A stretch of 5,528 nt of DNA from Lentimicrobium sp. (GCA_022758945.1 JAEMQE010000203.1:1-5528), one strand, 5' to 3'. Counted from the stretch's first letter, positions 1 through 5,528 are shown. Numbers and translations: made by a program. The notes: generated by a model not told the origin, from the letters alone.

Positions 1-228
1 AAAGCCAGTCTTCATATAGTAGCCATAAGTGCTTTAACCATTTTTGTTATTGGATTAAGCATCCACAATCAAAGCCGAAACATCAATTTGATTGCTTTTC
101 TAGTGTTTATGAATGGCGTTGTGGCTTCCTCAAGATTGGAAATGAAAGCGCATACTCCTAAAGAATTGGTGATTGGATTTCTTTTGGGAGTTATCCCGCA
201 GCTTTTTTTGTTGCATTTTTGGCTATAA
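1..228 (+). CDS. PAP2-family membrane phosphatase, C-terminal fragment (5' end outside window)
   Basis: Frame 1 is open from the first base to a TAA at 226-228, giving the last 75 residues of a protein whose start lies left of the window. The fragment is strongly hydrophobic, with likely membrane segments at about residues 6-20, 29-43 and 56-75 of the visible part. Two pieces fit the PAP2 (phosphatidic acid phosphatase type 2) signature. One is S-x-H in KASLH (residues 1-5), as in the PSGH motif. The other is SR-x5-H-x3-E in SSRLEMKAHTPKE, as in SR-x5-H-x3-D, with Glu replacing the usual Asp. Known members remove phosphate from lipid phosphates or polyprenyl diphosphates in the membrane; the substrate here cannot be told. 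The gene converges on the beta-barrel protein gene and their 3' ends overlap by 6 bp. The family call rests on short motifs only, because the first catalytic motif is outside the window. Confidence 0.6.
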   Translation, partial: KASLHIVAISALTIFVIGLSIHNQSRNINLIAFLVFMNGVVASSRLEMKAHTPKELVIGFLLGVIPQLFLLHFWL

Positions 229-918
229 AATATAGAACATAATCCCAATATTCAACGAATTCATATCAATGGATTCATTAGCTGTTTTAGCCGATTGAAA
301 CAAGGAATTTAAACCATAATAAGCATACACATTTATAGAATTATAACCCGCTGAAAGATAAGCTCCGTATTGAAATTTATTAAAATCTTTATTATTGGTT
401 ATCACTATTTTGCCTTGTGCATCTTCATAAACTGATTTATCATAAATCAAATAACCCATTTTAAATCCCCCGTAAATTCGCCAAAATTTATGACTATCAT
501 ACGTTGAAGTCCGCCACCTAAACTCTATGGGCACTTCGACCAAAAATTGCGTAAATCTGTTTTTATTATAGGTGATAGTGGGGTCAATAATCGAGTAAAC
601 CGGCATTTGATTAAATTCTGTAATAGCGAGATTTTGATTGTAATTGTTGTATGAAAAACCAAGTCCAGGAGCTATCGCAATAGTTCTTTTTTTATTTATG
701 GGCATGTCTCTAAGAAATCCCAAAGAAAATCCTGATGAAAATTTATCTTGAGTTAAACCCGCTGGTTTGTTTTGTAAAGTATTGAGGGTAAATCCAAAAT
801 AAAACTGATCCTCTCTATAAAGTGAATCTATTTTCACTGGAGTCAAAACTGGATTGGTGCTTTGCGAAAAAACATTGACCACAGTGAATAAAAGAAGTGT
901 TTGGACTACTAAACGCAT
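223..918 (-). CDS. Outer-membrane beta-barrel protein, PorT/OMP_b-brl_2-like
   Basis: This encodes 231 residues ending at a TAG (223-225). The start is placed at ATG 916-918, because the protein then begins with a clean Sec signal peptide: Met-Arg, then a hydrophobic stretch, then VFS|Q with cleavage expected after residue 18 and Gln at +1, as is common in Bacteroidota. A longer in-frame start at 955-957 adds 13 non-signal-like residues and falls inside the tRNA terminator, so it is not used. The mature part is rich in alternating polar and aromatic residues (FYFGFTLN, GFSYNNYNQN, FWRIYGGFKMGYLIY, YGAYLSAGYNSINVYAYYG, SLNIGIMFYIL), the pattern of amphipathic beta strands of a small barrel of about 8 strands. 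The general look matches the 'porin family / PorT family' barrels of Flavobacteriia. It is probably not the type IX secretion PorT itself. Cargo or role is unknown. No strong promoter is visible; the gene starts only 26 bp after the tRNA-Ser terminator. Confidence 0.75.
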   Translation of the reverse strand: MRLVVQTLLLFTVVNVFSQSTNPVLTPVKIDSLYREDQFYFGFTLNTLQNKPAGLTQDKFSSGFSLGFLRDMPINKKRTIAIAPGLGFSYNNYNQNLAITEFNQMPVYSIIDPTITYNKNRFTQFLVEVPIEFRWRTSTYDSHKFWRIYGGFKMGYLIYDKSVYEDAQGKIVITNNKDFNKFQYGAYLSAGYNSINVYAYYGLNSLFQSAKTANESIDMNSLNIGIMFYIL

Positions 919-944
919 ATTGAATTTTTGTGGGATAAATTTAC

Positions 945-976
945 AAAAAAAAGGCAACCGAAAGGCTACCTTTTTT
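945..976 (-). terminator. Rho-independent terminator of tRNA-Ser
   Basis: Read on the minus strand this is A6, then GGTAGCC, loop TTTC, GGTTGCC, then T8. The stem is 7 bp, including two G-U wobbles, and can be lengthened by the flanking A/T runs. It begins 20 bp after the tRNA 3' end and ends 26 bp before the barrel-protein start codon. Read on the plus strand it is also flanked by A and T runs, but the stem is weaker because the two wobbles become A-C mismatches. That polarity supports its role on the minus strand. Confidence 0.85.
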
Positions 977-996
977 AGATTATAAAAATTATGTTG

Positions 997-1081
997 CAGA
1001 GAGGATGGGATTCGAACCCACGTTATGTTGCCATAAACACGCTTTCCAAGCGTGCGCCTTCAGCCACTCGGCCACCTCTCT
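997..1081 (-). tRNA. tRNA-Ser, anticodon GGA
   Basis: The minus strand folds as a class II tRNA of 85 nt. The 7-bp acceptor stem is AGAGAGG with CCTCTCT, followed by discriminator G (position 997), as expected for serine. After U8 and G9 come the D arm (GCCGAGTGGCTGAAGGC) and the anticodon stem CACGC/GCGTG with loop TTGGAAA. The anticodon GGA is at 1045-1047 and reads UCC and UCU. The long variable arm is TTATG-GCAA-CATAA, and the T arm has the TTCGAAT loop. The 3' CCA is not encoded (the DNA continues CAACAT), so it must be added by the CCA-adding enzyme. The asparaginase gene ends 62 bp upstream. A box with only partial match to the -7 consensus (GTTCTTTG, 1098-1105) lies about 17 bp before the tRNA 5' end and has no clear -33 partner, so the gene may have its own weak promoter or be processed from the upstream transcript. 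Confidence 0.97.
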
Positions 1082-1143
1082 ATTTAATTTGAGGTTGCAA
1101 AGAACACGAAAAAATTTGACTTAAGAAAATTATAATTCGCTTT

Positions 1144-2172
1144 TTATGACAATTCTCCACGTAACGAAGTTTCGAAAATTGTTTTGAAAATTGTTGGCGA
1201 TACATTTTGGCCCAATAAGTACATTAATTTAGTAATTGCCGCTTCGGTAGTGATGTTTTTGCCTGAAATGACTCCAATTTCTTTCATTGAAGTACTCGTT
1301 TCATATTTTCCCATAGTCACGCTTCCTATAGAACATTGCGTTACGTTAACAATTTGCAAACCTCTGGATATTCCGTTTTTCAAAAGTGACAAAAACCATT
1401 CTTCGGTGGGTGCATTTCCGGCTCCGTAAGTTTCAAGAACTATTCCTTTAAGTTCAGGAATACTAAGAATGGCTGTCAAAACAGTTTCAGTAATACCCGG
1501 AAACATTTTAATAATTACCACGTGAGTTTCCAAATTCTTATGAATTCTCAATTTTTTCACTCTTGCCTTTGGAAGAAATAATTCAGGATATGTTTTTAAT
1601 AGTACTCCAGATTCAATCAAAGTGGGATAATTGGGCGAAATAAATGCGTTAAAATTTTCTGCATTTATCTTTGTAGTTCTGTTGCCTCGATACAATTTGT
1701 ACTCGAAATAAAGACATACTTCGTTAATTAACGGTTTGTTGTCTTGTCTTAAAGAAGCAATTTGGATGGCCGTTATTAAATTTTCCTTGGCATCGGTTCT
1801 TAAATCTCCGATGGGCAATTGTGATCCAGTGAAAATTACGGGTTTTGATAAGTTTTCGAGCATAAAACTCAATGCCGATGCGGAATAAGACATCGTATCA
1901 GAGCCGTGTAAAACTACAAATCCATCAAATCTAGTATAATTATCTTCAATAATCACGGCAATTTCCGTCCATTTTTCGGGATTCATATTGGAGGAATCAA
2001 TTGGCATTTCGAAAGAAACCGTTTCTATATGACATTCCAATTGCTTTAATTCCGGGATTTTTTGAAGTAATTTCCCGAAATTGAAAGCCTTTAGAGCTCC
2101 AGTTTCAAAATCCTTCTGCATACCAATGGTTCCGCCGGTATAAATCAAAAGAATTTTGGCTTTAGATTGCAT
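1144..2172 (-). CDS. ansA: Type I (cytoplasmic) L-asparaginase
   Basis: This 342-residue protein hydrolyses L-asparagine to L-aspartate and ammonia. There is no signal peptide, which fits the cytoplasmic type I enzyme (E. coli AnsA is about 338 aa). The first signature, YTGGTIGM, is at residues 11-18 and holds nucleophile Thr15. D59-S60 (PIDSSNM) fits the substrate-binding pair. The second signature is HGSDTM at 89-94, with S91-D92 where most asparaginases have Thr-Asp. K168 in YRGNRTTK completes the catalytic set. C280 in NVTQC aligns with the Cys of the allosteric asparagine site known in E. coli AnsA. The ATG at 2170-2172 lies inside the end of the acyltransferase gene (11-bp overlap), so the two are probably cotranscribed and translationally coupled. 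No Shine-Dalgarno sequence is visible, as is normal for this phylum. Stop TAA is at 1144-1146, and the tRNA-Ser gene follows after 62 bp. Confidence 0.95.
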   Translation of the reverse strand: MQSKAKILLIYTGGTIGMQKDFETGALKAFNFGKLLQKIPELKQLECHIETVSFEMPIDSSNMNPEKWTEIAVIIEDNYTRFDGFVVLHGSDTMSYSASALSFMLENLSKPVIFTGSQLPIGDLRTDAKENLITAIQIASLRQDNKPLINEVCLYFEYKLYRGNRTTKINAENFNAFISPNYPTLIESGVLLKTYPELFLPKARVKKLRIHKNLETHVVIIKMFPGITETVLTAILSIPELKGIVLETYGAGNAPTEEWFLSLLKNGISRGLQIVNVTQCSIGSVTMGKYETSTSMKEIGVISGKNITTEAAITKLMYLLGQNVSPTIFKTIFETSLRGELS

Positions 2173-3298
2173 TTTCGTATTTCAATTTATTGACAACAGG
2201 ATTGGCATACATTGCCAAGAAGCTTTGCAATGCCAATGGGTCATTATGATCAATTCGCATTTCTAATCTGCGTTCAAAAAGCGATTTTTCGTTTTCTGTG
2301 TACAAATGTTCATAGGTAGTGGTTTTATGCAAAAGATCGTAAGCGATATAATTTGTAGGCCACAATTTATAGTTGCGCAAAATAGACTCGTCAATGACTT
2401 GGGCCAATGCTTGAATTTGTCTATTGGAATTATCAAATTCTGATTTTATGACATCTAATTCCTCATCCAGAACATCTCCAACGTGAAGATGAATTCTCCT
2501 CTTTTGCCCCATAACTCCACTCATCAAGTTGATAAAATCCTCGTTCTTTTCCTTAATGTAAATTTCTTGTTTGGCTTCAGCCAAAAGTTGCGGCATTTTT
2601 AAAGCATCAGTCGGGTCGTATTCATAAGAAATTGAAACAGGAACTATTTGGATTTTCTTAAAATAATCCATCAAATTTTCTTCGTCAGAAGCCATAGCCA
2701 ACATTTTTAAAACCCCGGGATTTGTAGCGTCGTTTCCATCTTTGGTTCTTCCTTCTCGTTGAGCTATCCAAACTGACCTGTTTTCGTGTTGCAATAACTT
2801 GCTAATATATTCGGATAATAATTTTGAACTTTGCAACATTTCTCTTGGCGTCAATCCTCTTTGAACCAAAAAGTTGCGATTTAATCTTGCTAATTTTCTC
2901 AAGAATGATTTTTGAACCAAATTGTCTCCAATAGCCGATGCAGTCATCACTAATTTATGCTCGAACAAACAAGCATTCAGCAATGAAGTGTCTAAAAGAA
3001 TATCTCTATGATTGGAAATAAACAAGTAAGACGTGTTTTTTTCTAGCTTTTCAAAACCCGAAGTTGTTAATCCATCGGAAGTTTTTTCTAACACTTTTTG
3101 GAGCGATTTGTATATGAAATTACATTGAAAATCCCTAGTAGAATGAGTTCGTAGAAGCTGTTCTTTCCATACTTCATCCTGAAGATCTGGAAAAGTAAAG
3201 TTCATCAGCGCCTTCATCATTGGGTGATGAACTACGGTTTGAATAGCATCGTTAACTTCGGTTTCATAAAACGGACGAATAGCGTCAAATTTTGACAT
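2162..3298 (-). CDS. 1-acyl-glycerol-3-phosphate / glycerol-phosphate acyltransferase family protein
   Basis: This 378-residue protein is a likely membrane-associated acyltransferase of the PlsB/PlsC superfamily, expected to move an acyl chain onto a glycerol-phosphate or lyso-phospholipid. Family motifs seen: block I SNHRDILLD (residues 95-103), with candidate catalytic His97; block III AQREGRTKDG (179-188), matching the EGxR/EGTR phosphate-binding motif; and block IV VPVSISYEYDP (219-229). The length exceeds PlsC (about 240 aa) because of an N-terminal helical part and about 150 residues after the core. This architecture recurs in Bacteroidota proteins annotated as glycerol acyltransferases; that is from memory, not a search. 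The start is set at ATG 3296-3298 (MSKFDAIRPFY), because an in-frame ATG 14 codons earlier adds a lysine/tyrosine-rich extension and would bury the -7 box. It overlaps ansA by 11 bp and follows the TatD-family gene by 60 bp. The exact acyl acceptor is not determined. Confidence 0.82.
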   Translation of the reverse strand: MSKFDAIRPFYETEVNDAIQTVVHHPMMKALMNFTFPDLQDEVWKEQLLRTHSTRDFQCNFIYKSLQKVLEKTSDGLTTSGFEKLEKNTSYLFISNHRDILLDTSLLNACLFEHKLVMTASAIGDNLVQKSFLRKLARLNRNFLVQRGLTPREMLQSSKLLSEYISKLLQHENRSVWIAQREGRTKDGNDATNPGVLKMLAMASDEENLMDYFKKIQIVPVSISYEYDPTDALKMPQLLAEAKQEIYIKEKNEDFINLMSGVMGQKRRIHLHVGDVLDEELDVIKSEFDNSNRQIQALAQVIDESILRNYKLWPTNYIAYDLLHKTTTYEHLYTENEKSLFERRLEMRIDHNDPLALQSFLAMYANPVVNKLKYENAI

Positions 3299-3337
3299 AT
3301 TATATTTTTTATAAGAACAAATGAACAATTTTTTTAT

Positions 3338-3370
3338 CAAAAATAGTCGAATTCTATGTTAAATCCCAAA
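3338..3370 (-). promoter_or_regulatory. Candidate promoter for acyltransferase-ansA
   Basis: On the minus strand, TTTG (3367-3370) and TATTTTTG (3338-3345) are 21 bp apart. Together they fit the Bacteroidota housekeeping promoter TTG...TAnnTTTG. The -7 box lies 39 bp before the ATG at 3298, leaving a leader of about 30 nt. The -33 part overlaps the last codons of the TatD-family gene. It would let the downstream pair be expressed separately from the hydrolase. AT-rich DNA makes chance matches possible. Confidence 0.5.
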
Positions 3371-4126
3371 TATAGCTACAGAATTTTCAGTAGTAATCCG
3401 TGCAATTTCTTCTTGAGGCAAATTATAAATTGTAGCAAGTTTATCGACAACATTTATCAAATAACTACTTTCATTGCGTTTCCCACGGAAAGGAACGGGT
3501 GCCAAATATGGAGAATCCGTTTCAAGAACAATATGACCCAAATCGATTTGGTTCAAGAACTGGTCAATTTTTCCGTTTTTGAAAGTTACCACACCACCTA
3601 TTCCAAGTTTCATATTATATGAAATCGCTTTTATAGCGTGCTCATAAGTCCCTGAAAAACAGTGAAAAATTCCAAACAAATCAGCCGATTTTTCTTCTTC
3701 CAAGATTTCGAAAATTTCGTCGAAAGCTTCTCGACAATGAATCACGATGGGTAATTTATAGTGTTTTGCCAATTGAATTTGTTTTCTGAAAGCATTTTTT
3801 TGCTCTTCTAAATGCGTTTTATCCCAATACAAATCGATGCCCATTTCGCCCACGGCTACGAATTTTCTCTTGGCCAATTCCTCTTCAACGTGCTGTAATT
3901 CTTCGAGATAATTGTCTTTGACGTGAGTAGGATGCAAACCCATCATCAAAAAAATATTTTTGGGATAGGCGTTTTCCAAATCATACATTGCTTTAGTAAA
4001 AGTTGAATCGATGGCGGGAATAAAAAACCGTGAAACACCAGCATCAATAGCACGCTGAATCATTTCGTTGCGATCTTCATCAAATTCAGTAGAATATAAA
4101 TGGGTGTGGGTGTCGGTAATTGTCAT
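3359..4126 (-). CDS. tatD: TatD-family metal-dependent hydrolase (putative 3'-5' DNase)
   Basis: This 255-residue cytoplasmic TIM-barrel hydrolase has the usual family length. Metal ligands are all visible: the HxH pair H7/H9 (DTHTHLY), E94 (AVGEMGIDLYWD), H130 (PIVIHCREA), H155 (GIFHCFSGT) and D204 (LETDSPYLAPVPFRGKRNE). Studied relatives such as E. coli TatD are Mg-dependent 3'-5' exonucleases linked to repair of oxidative DNA damage, and others have D-aminoacyl-tRNA deacylase or uncharacterised activities. The fused VPFRGKRNE motif places it in the YcfH/TatD group, but paralogues are not separable here, so the symbol is family-level. ATG 4124-4126 is preceded by a strong -7 box. The stop TAA at 3359-3361 is followed after 60 bp by the acyltransferase gene on the same strand. 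Together with ansA it may form one transcription unit, although no shared pathway is evident. Confidence 0.92.
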   Translation of the reverse strand: MTITDTHTHLYSTEFDEDRNEMIQRAIDAGVSRFFIPAIDSTFTKAMYDLENAYPKNIFLMMGLHPTHVKDNYLEELQHVEEELAKRKFVAVGEMGIDLYWDKTHLEEQKNAFRKQIQLAKHYKLPIVIHCREAFDEIFEILEEEKSADLFGIFHCFSGTYEHAIKAISYNMKLGIGGVVTFKNGKIDQFLNQIDLGHIVLETDSPYLAPVPFRGKRNESSYLINVVDKLATIYNLPQEEIARITTENSVAIFGI

Positions 4127-4145
4127 TGCAAATTTAATTTAGCTG

Positions 4146-4175
4146 CAAAGATACAATCTTGCTCAAAAAAACGAA
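4146..4175 (-). promoter_or_regulatory. Candidate promoter for the TatD-family gene
   Basis: On the minus strand, TATCTTTG (4146-4153) is an exact TAnnTTTG -7 box. TTCG, one mismatch from TTTG, lies 18 bp upstream (4172-4175). The -7 box ends 19 bp before the ATG at 4126, giving a very short leader, which is typical for this phylum. No other promoter-like match is obvious in the 174-bp gap. Confidence 0.6.
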
Positions 4176-4213
4176 CTATATAAGGAATTTAAGAAACTAG
4201 CCTATTTTTATAA

Positions 4214-4285
4214 TTGTCATTTCGACGAAGGAGAAATCACGCACAGCGAGCAACTGATGTGATTTCTCCTTCGTCGAAATGACAA
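4214..4285. repeat. 27-bp perfect inverted repeat (REP/MITE-like intergenic palindrome)
   Basis: Arms 4214-4240 and 4259-4285 are exact reverse complements over 27 bp, separated by an 18-nt loop that can form a small inner CAG/CTG stem (4244-4246 with 4254-4256). The outer arm reads TTGTCATTTCGACGAAGG and onward. In RNA it would be a very stable hairpin. It sits 15 bp after the TPR gene stop and 38 bp before the TatD-family promoter. Neither side is followed by a T run, so it is not a classical intrinsic terminator. It could still stop or slow readthrough, or protect the 3' end of the sigma/TPR mRNA. From memory, similar GTCATTTCGA...GAAATC palindromes recur between genes in Flavobacteriia; that is unsearched. 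Confidence 0.9.
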
Positions 4286-4300
4286 AATAATGAGTGAAAT

Positions 4301-5023
4301 TTAATCCAATTCATTCAACAATTCTTGTACTTGGTCGTAATCCTCATAATCATCAGGGATTGTCAACAAAATTTCTTTGCAGGATTTATAGTCTTTCTGT
4401 TTCAATTTTAATAGCGCTAAATACCAAATCGCTTTGTTTTTATAAATAGAAGTTCCTGATTTCAATTCTGATAAATTGGTTTCGGCTTTTTGAAATTGAT
4501 TGTCTTCCAAAAGCGAAACCGCATAGAAATACTGAATCTCTGGCGATTTAGTTGAATTTAAAGCTGCTTCGAAATAGGGAATTGCGGCTTTATAATTCTT
4601 GGCATTAAATGTTACTTCAGCCAATTTTAAGTTTTGGTTTATATCACCTCTTTCCGTGAAAGTTGCCATTTCTGGATTATTATAATCGTCAAAAGATGGG
4701 TTGATATTCTGAAAAACAAACAATCCCACCAAAATAGCCACCGAAGCTGCAATTGCATATTGCCAAGGTTTCAAAGAAACAACTTTAGATTTTTTAGCTT
4801 TGAAATGTTCCTTGGAAATTGATTTTAGATTCTTTTTGAAAGCTTTTAAATTCTTTTCATTCCCAAATTTATTCACCAAATGAAGATTCAATTCCTTGAA
4901 AATTTCAAATGCGGAAGCGAATTCTGTGTCTTCAGACAATTGTTTTTCGAAGTTTGTTTTTTCTTCGGCTGACAATTCGTTTTCGAGATATTGACCAAAT
5001 AATATGTAGCGTTCGTCGTTCAT
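4301..5023 (-). CDS. Membrane-anchored anti-sigma-like TPR protein
   Basis: This 240-residue protein has three visible parts. Residues 1-85 form a charged, helical N-terminus containing FGQYLENELSAEE and FEKQLSEDTEF, the pattern of anti-sigma N-terminal domains in Bacteroidota. It has no Cys or His cluster, so it is not a zinc-binding ZAS domain. Residues about 88-105 (YAIAASVAILVGLFVF) are a single membrane span preceded by Lys-rich sequence, predicting an inside N-terminus and outside C-terminus. Residues about 130-225 hold roughly three TPR-like helix pairs, the clearest being LKLAEVTFNAKNYKAAIPYF. The start ATG (5021-5023) follows the sigma-factor stop by 2 bp, so the pair is cotranscribed and probably translationally coupled. 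The likely role is to hold the sigma factor at the inner membrane while the periplasmic TPR part senses a partner. That role is inferred from architecture and context. The stop TAA is at 4301-4303, and the palindrome follows. Confidence 0.75.
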   Translation of the reverse strand: MNDERYILFGQYLENELSAEEKTNFEKQLSEDTEFASAFEIFKELNLHLVNKFGNEKNLKAFKKNLKSISKEHFKAKKSKVVSLKPWQYAIAASVAILVGLFVFQNINPSFDDYNNPEMATFTERGDINQNLKLAEVTFNAKNYKAAIPYFEAALNSTKSPEIQYFYAVSLLEDNQFQKAETNLSELKSGTSIYKNKAIWYLALLKLKQKDYKSCKEILLTIPDDYEDYDQVQELLNELD

Positions 5024-5025
5024 CG

Positions 5026-5528
5026 TTAGGTAATTTTTAAAGATTTAAAGCGATTTGTTTCTTGAATCCACTGGGTCAATTGACCAACGCACAATGATTT
5101 TTTCTTTCGAACATAGCCATAAGTCACGTTGAGTTTTTTGGCAACTTCCTCCATCGATTTGATGGCGAAACTCAGTTTCAATAATTCTTGGCATTTGTCG
5201 CCCAGTTTAAGAAACATCAAGTCGAAAAGTTGCTGCTTTTCGTCGAATACTTCGGTTTCTGTCACCATTTCCTCGGTAGATTCATTTATAGATGGCATAT
5301 CTTCATCGATTGTTACCCCTTTATTCGAAGATTTTTTTATTTCGTTTAACCATTTTCTTTTGCACAATAAAAAAAAGTAGGCATCAAACGGACAAGTGAG
5401 TTGCAGCTTATTGGCTTTGGCCTGATTGAAAAGCAAAATCATTATTTCCTGAACCACATCTTGGGCTTTGTCTTCATCGCCAGAATTGTTCCTTATATAA
5501 TGAACCACTTTTGGAACGAACTTCTTAT
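5026..5528 (-). CDS. Sigma-70 family (ECF-like) RNA polymerase sigma factor, 5' end cut by window edge
   Basis: The reading frame is open to the right edge, showing 166 C-terminal residues; the true start lies outside. Sigma region 2 is recognisable in YIRNNSGDEDKAQDVVQEI, the usual SG..EDA.D..QE core-binding helix, followed by FDAYFFLLCKRKWLNEIKK, the region that melts and contacts the -10 element. An acidic linker with several Glu residues follows. Region 4 is LFDLMFLKLGDKCQELL, then a helix-turn-helix around SMEEVAKKLNVTYGYVRKKK that would read the -35-type element. There is no sign of region 1.1 or region 3, fitting a short ECF-type factor that steers RNA polymerase to a small regulon. 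The visible codon GTG at 5506-5508 lies within the region 2 helix and is not a believable start. The anti-sigma-like TPR gene begins 2 bp downstream. The regulon cannot be read from this window. Confidence 0.88.
   Translation of the reverse strand, partial: KKFVPKVVHYIRNNSGDEDKAQDVVQEIMILLFNQAKANKLQLTCPFDAYFFLLCKRKWLNEIKKSSNKGVTIDEDMPSINESTEEMVTETEVFDEKQQLFDLMFLKLGDKCQELLKLSFAIKSMEEVAKKLNVTYGYVRKKKSLCVGQLTQWIQETNRFKSLKIT

Noticed and set aside
919..957. In-frame upstream ATG extending the barrel protein by 13 residues
   Set aside because: It lies inside the tRNA-Ser terminator, and the extra residues spoil the signal peptide that begins at the next Met.
997..1081. tRNA gene as an integration site for a mobile element
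   Set aside because: I see no repeat of the tRNA 3' end, no integrase gene and no change in base composition on either side within the window.
1098..1105. Promoter -7 box for tRNA-Ser (GTTCTTTG)
   Set aside because: Only the TTTG half matches the consensus and no TTG lies at a suitable distance upstream, so it is mentioned with the tRNA and not listed as a feature.
1184..1429. Plus-strand open frame of 81 codons antisense to ansA, and similar ones at 3356-3622, 4634-4822 and 5129-5380
   Set aside because: All lie opposite strongly recognised minus-strand genes and have no domain signature, promoter or plausible composition of their own.
3299..3340. In-frame upstream ATG extending the acyltransferase by 14 residues
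   Set aside because: The extension is rich in Lys, Tyr and Cys with no family resemblance, and it overlaps the probable -7 promoter box; MSKFDAIRPFY looks like the natural N-terminus.
4214..4285. CRISPR repeat or classical rho-independent terminator
   Set aside because: There is only one pair of inverted arms and no direct repeats or spacers. Neither strand has a T run after the stem (minus strand continues TTATAAAAATAGG).
5026..5508. Complete sigma-factor gene starting at GTG 5506-5508
   Set aside because: The frame stays open to the window edge and this codon falls within sigma region 2, so the gene is truncated by the window and not a short complete one.

Overview
The window looks like chromosomal DNA from a Bacteroidota bacterium, most likely a Flavobacteriaceae member close to Flavobacterium. 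The signs are AT-rich DNA, no purine-rich Shine-Dalgarno sequences before the starts, TAnnTTTG-type -7 promoter boxes, a signal peptide with Gln at +1, and a sigma factor paired with an anti-sigma-like TPR protein. Apart from one truncated gene at the left edge, every gene lies on the minus strand.

Layout from left to right. Positions 1-228 (+) hold the C-terminal end of a PAP2-type membrane phosphatase. It converges on, and overlaps by 6 bp, an outer-membrane beta-barrel protein gene (223-918, -). Upstream of that gene on the minus strand are a rho-independent terminator (945-976) and a tRNA-Ser(GGA) gene (997-1081). Then, in transcription order from the right, come a TatD-family metal hydrolase (3359-4126), a phospholipid-type acyltransferase (2162-3298) and a type I L-asparaginase (1144-2172). 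The last two overlap by 11 bp and are almost certainly cotranscribed. A good promoter candidate sits at the 3' end of the hydrolase gene and would serve the acyltransferase-asparaginase pair. A second lies just before the hydrolase gene.

The gap between the hydrolase gene and the right-hand module contains a perfect 27-bp inverted repeat (4214-4285) that looks like a dispersed intergenic palindromic element. To its right is a two-gene regulatory module: a sigma-70/ECF-like factor, cut by the window edge (5026-5528), and 2 bp downstream a single-pass membrane protein with an anti-sigma-like N-terminus and a TPR-like C-terminus (4301-5023).

Most of the window is ordinary housekeeping DNA. The items most worth a second look are the palindrome, the sigma/TPR module, and family-level motif variants in the asparaginase, acyltransferase and PAP2 genes. 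I see no convincing evidence for an undescribed multi-gene system. No stretch longer than 300 bases lacks a gene.
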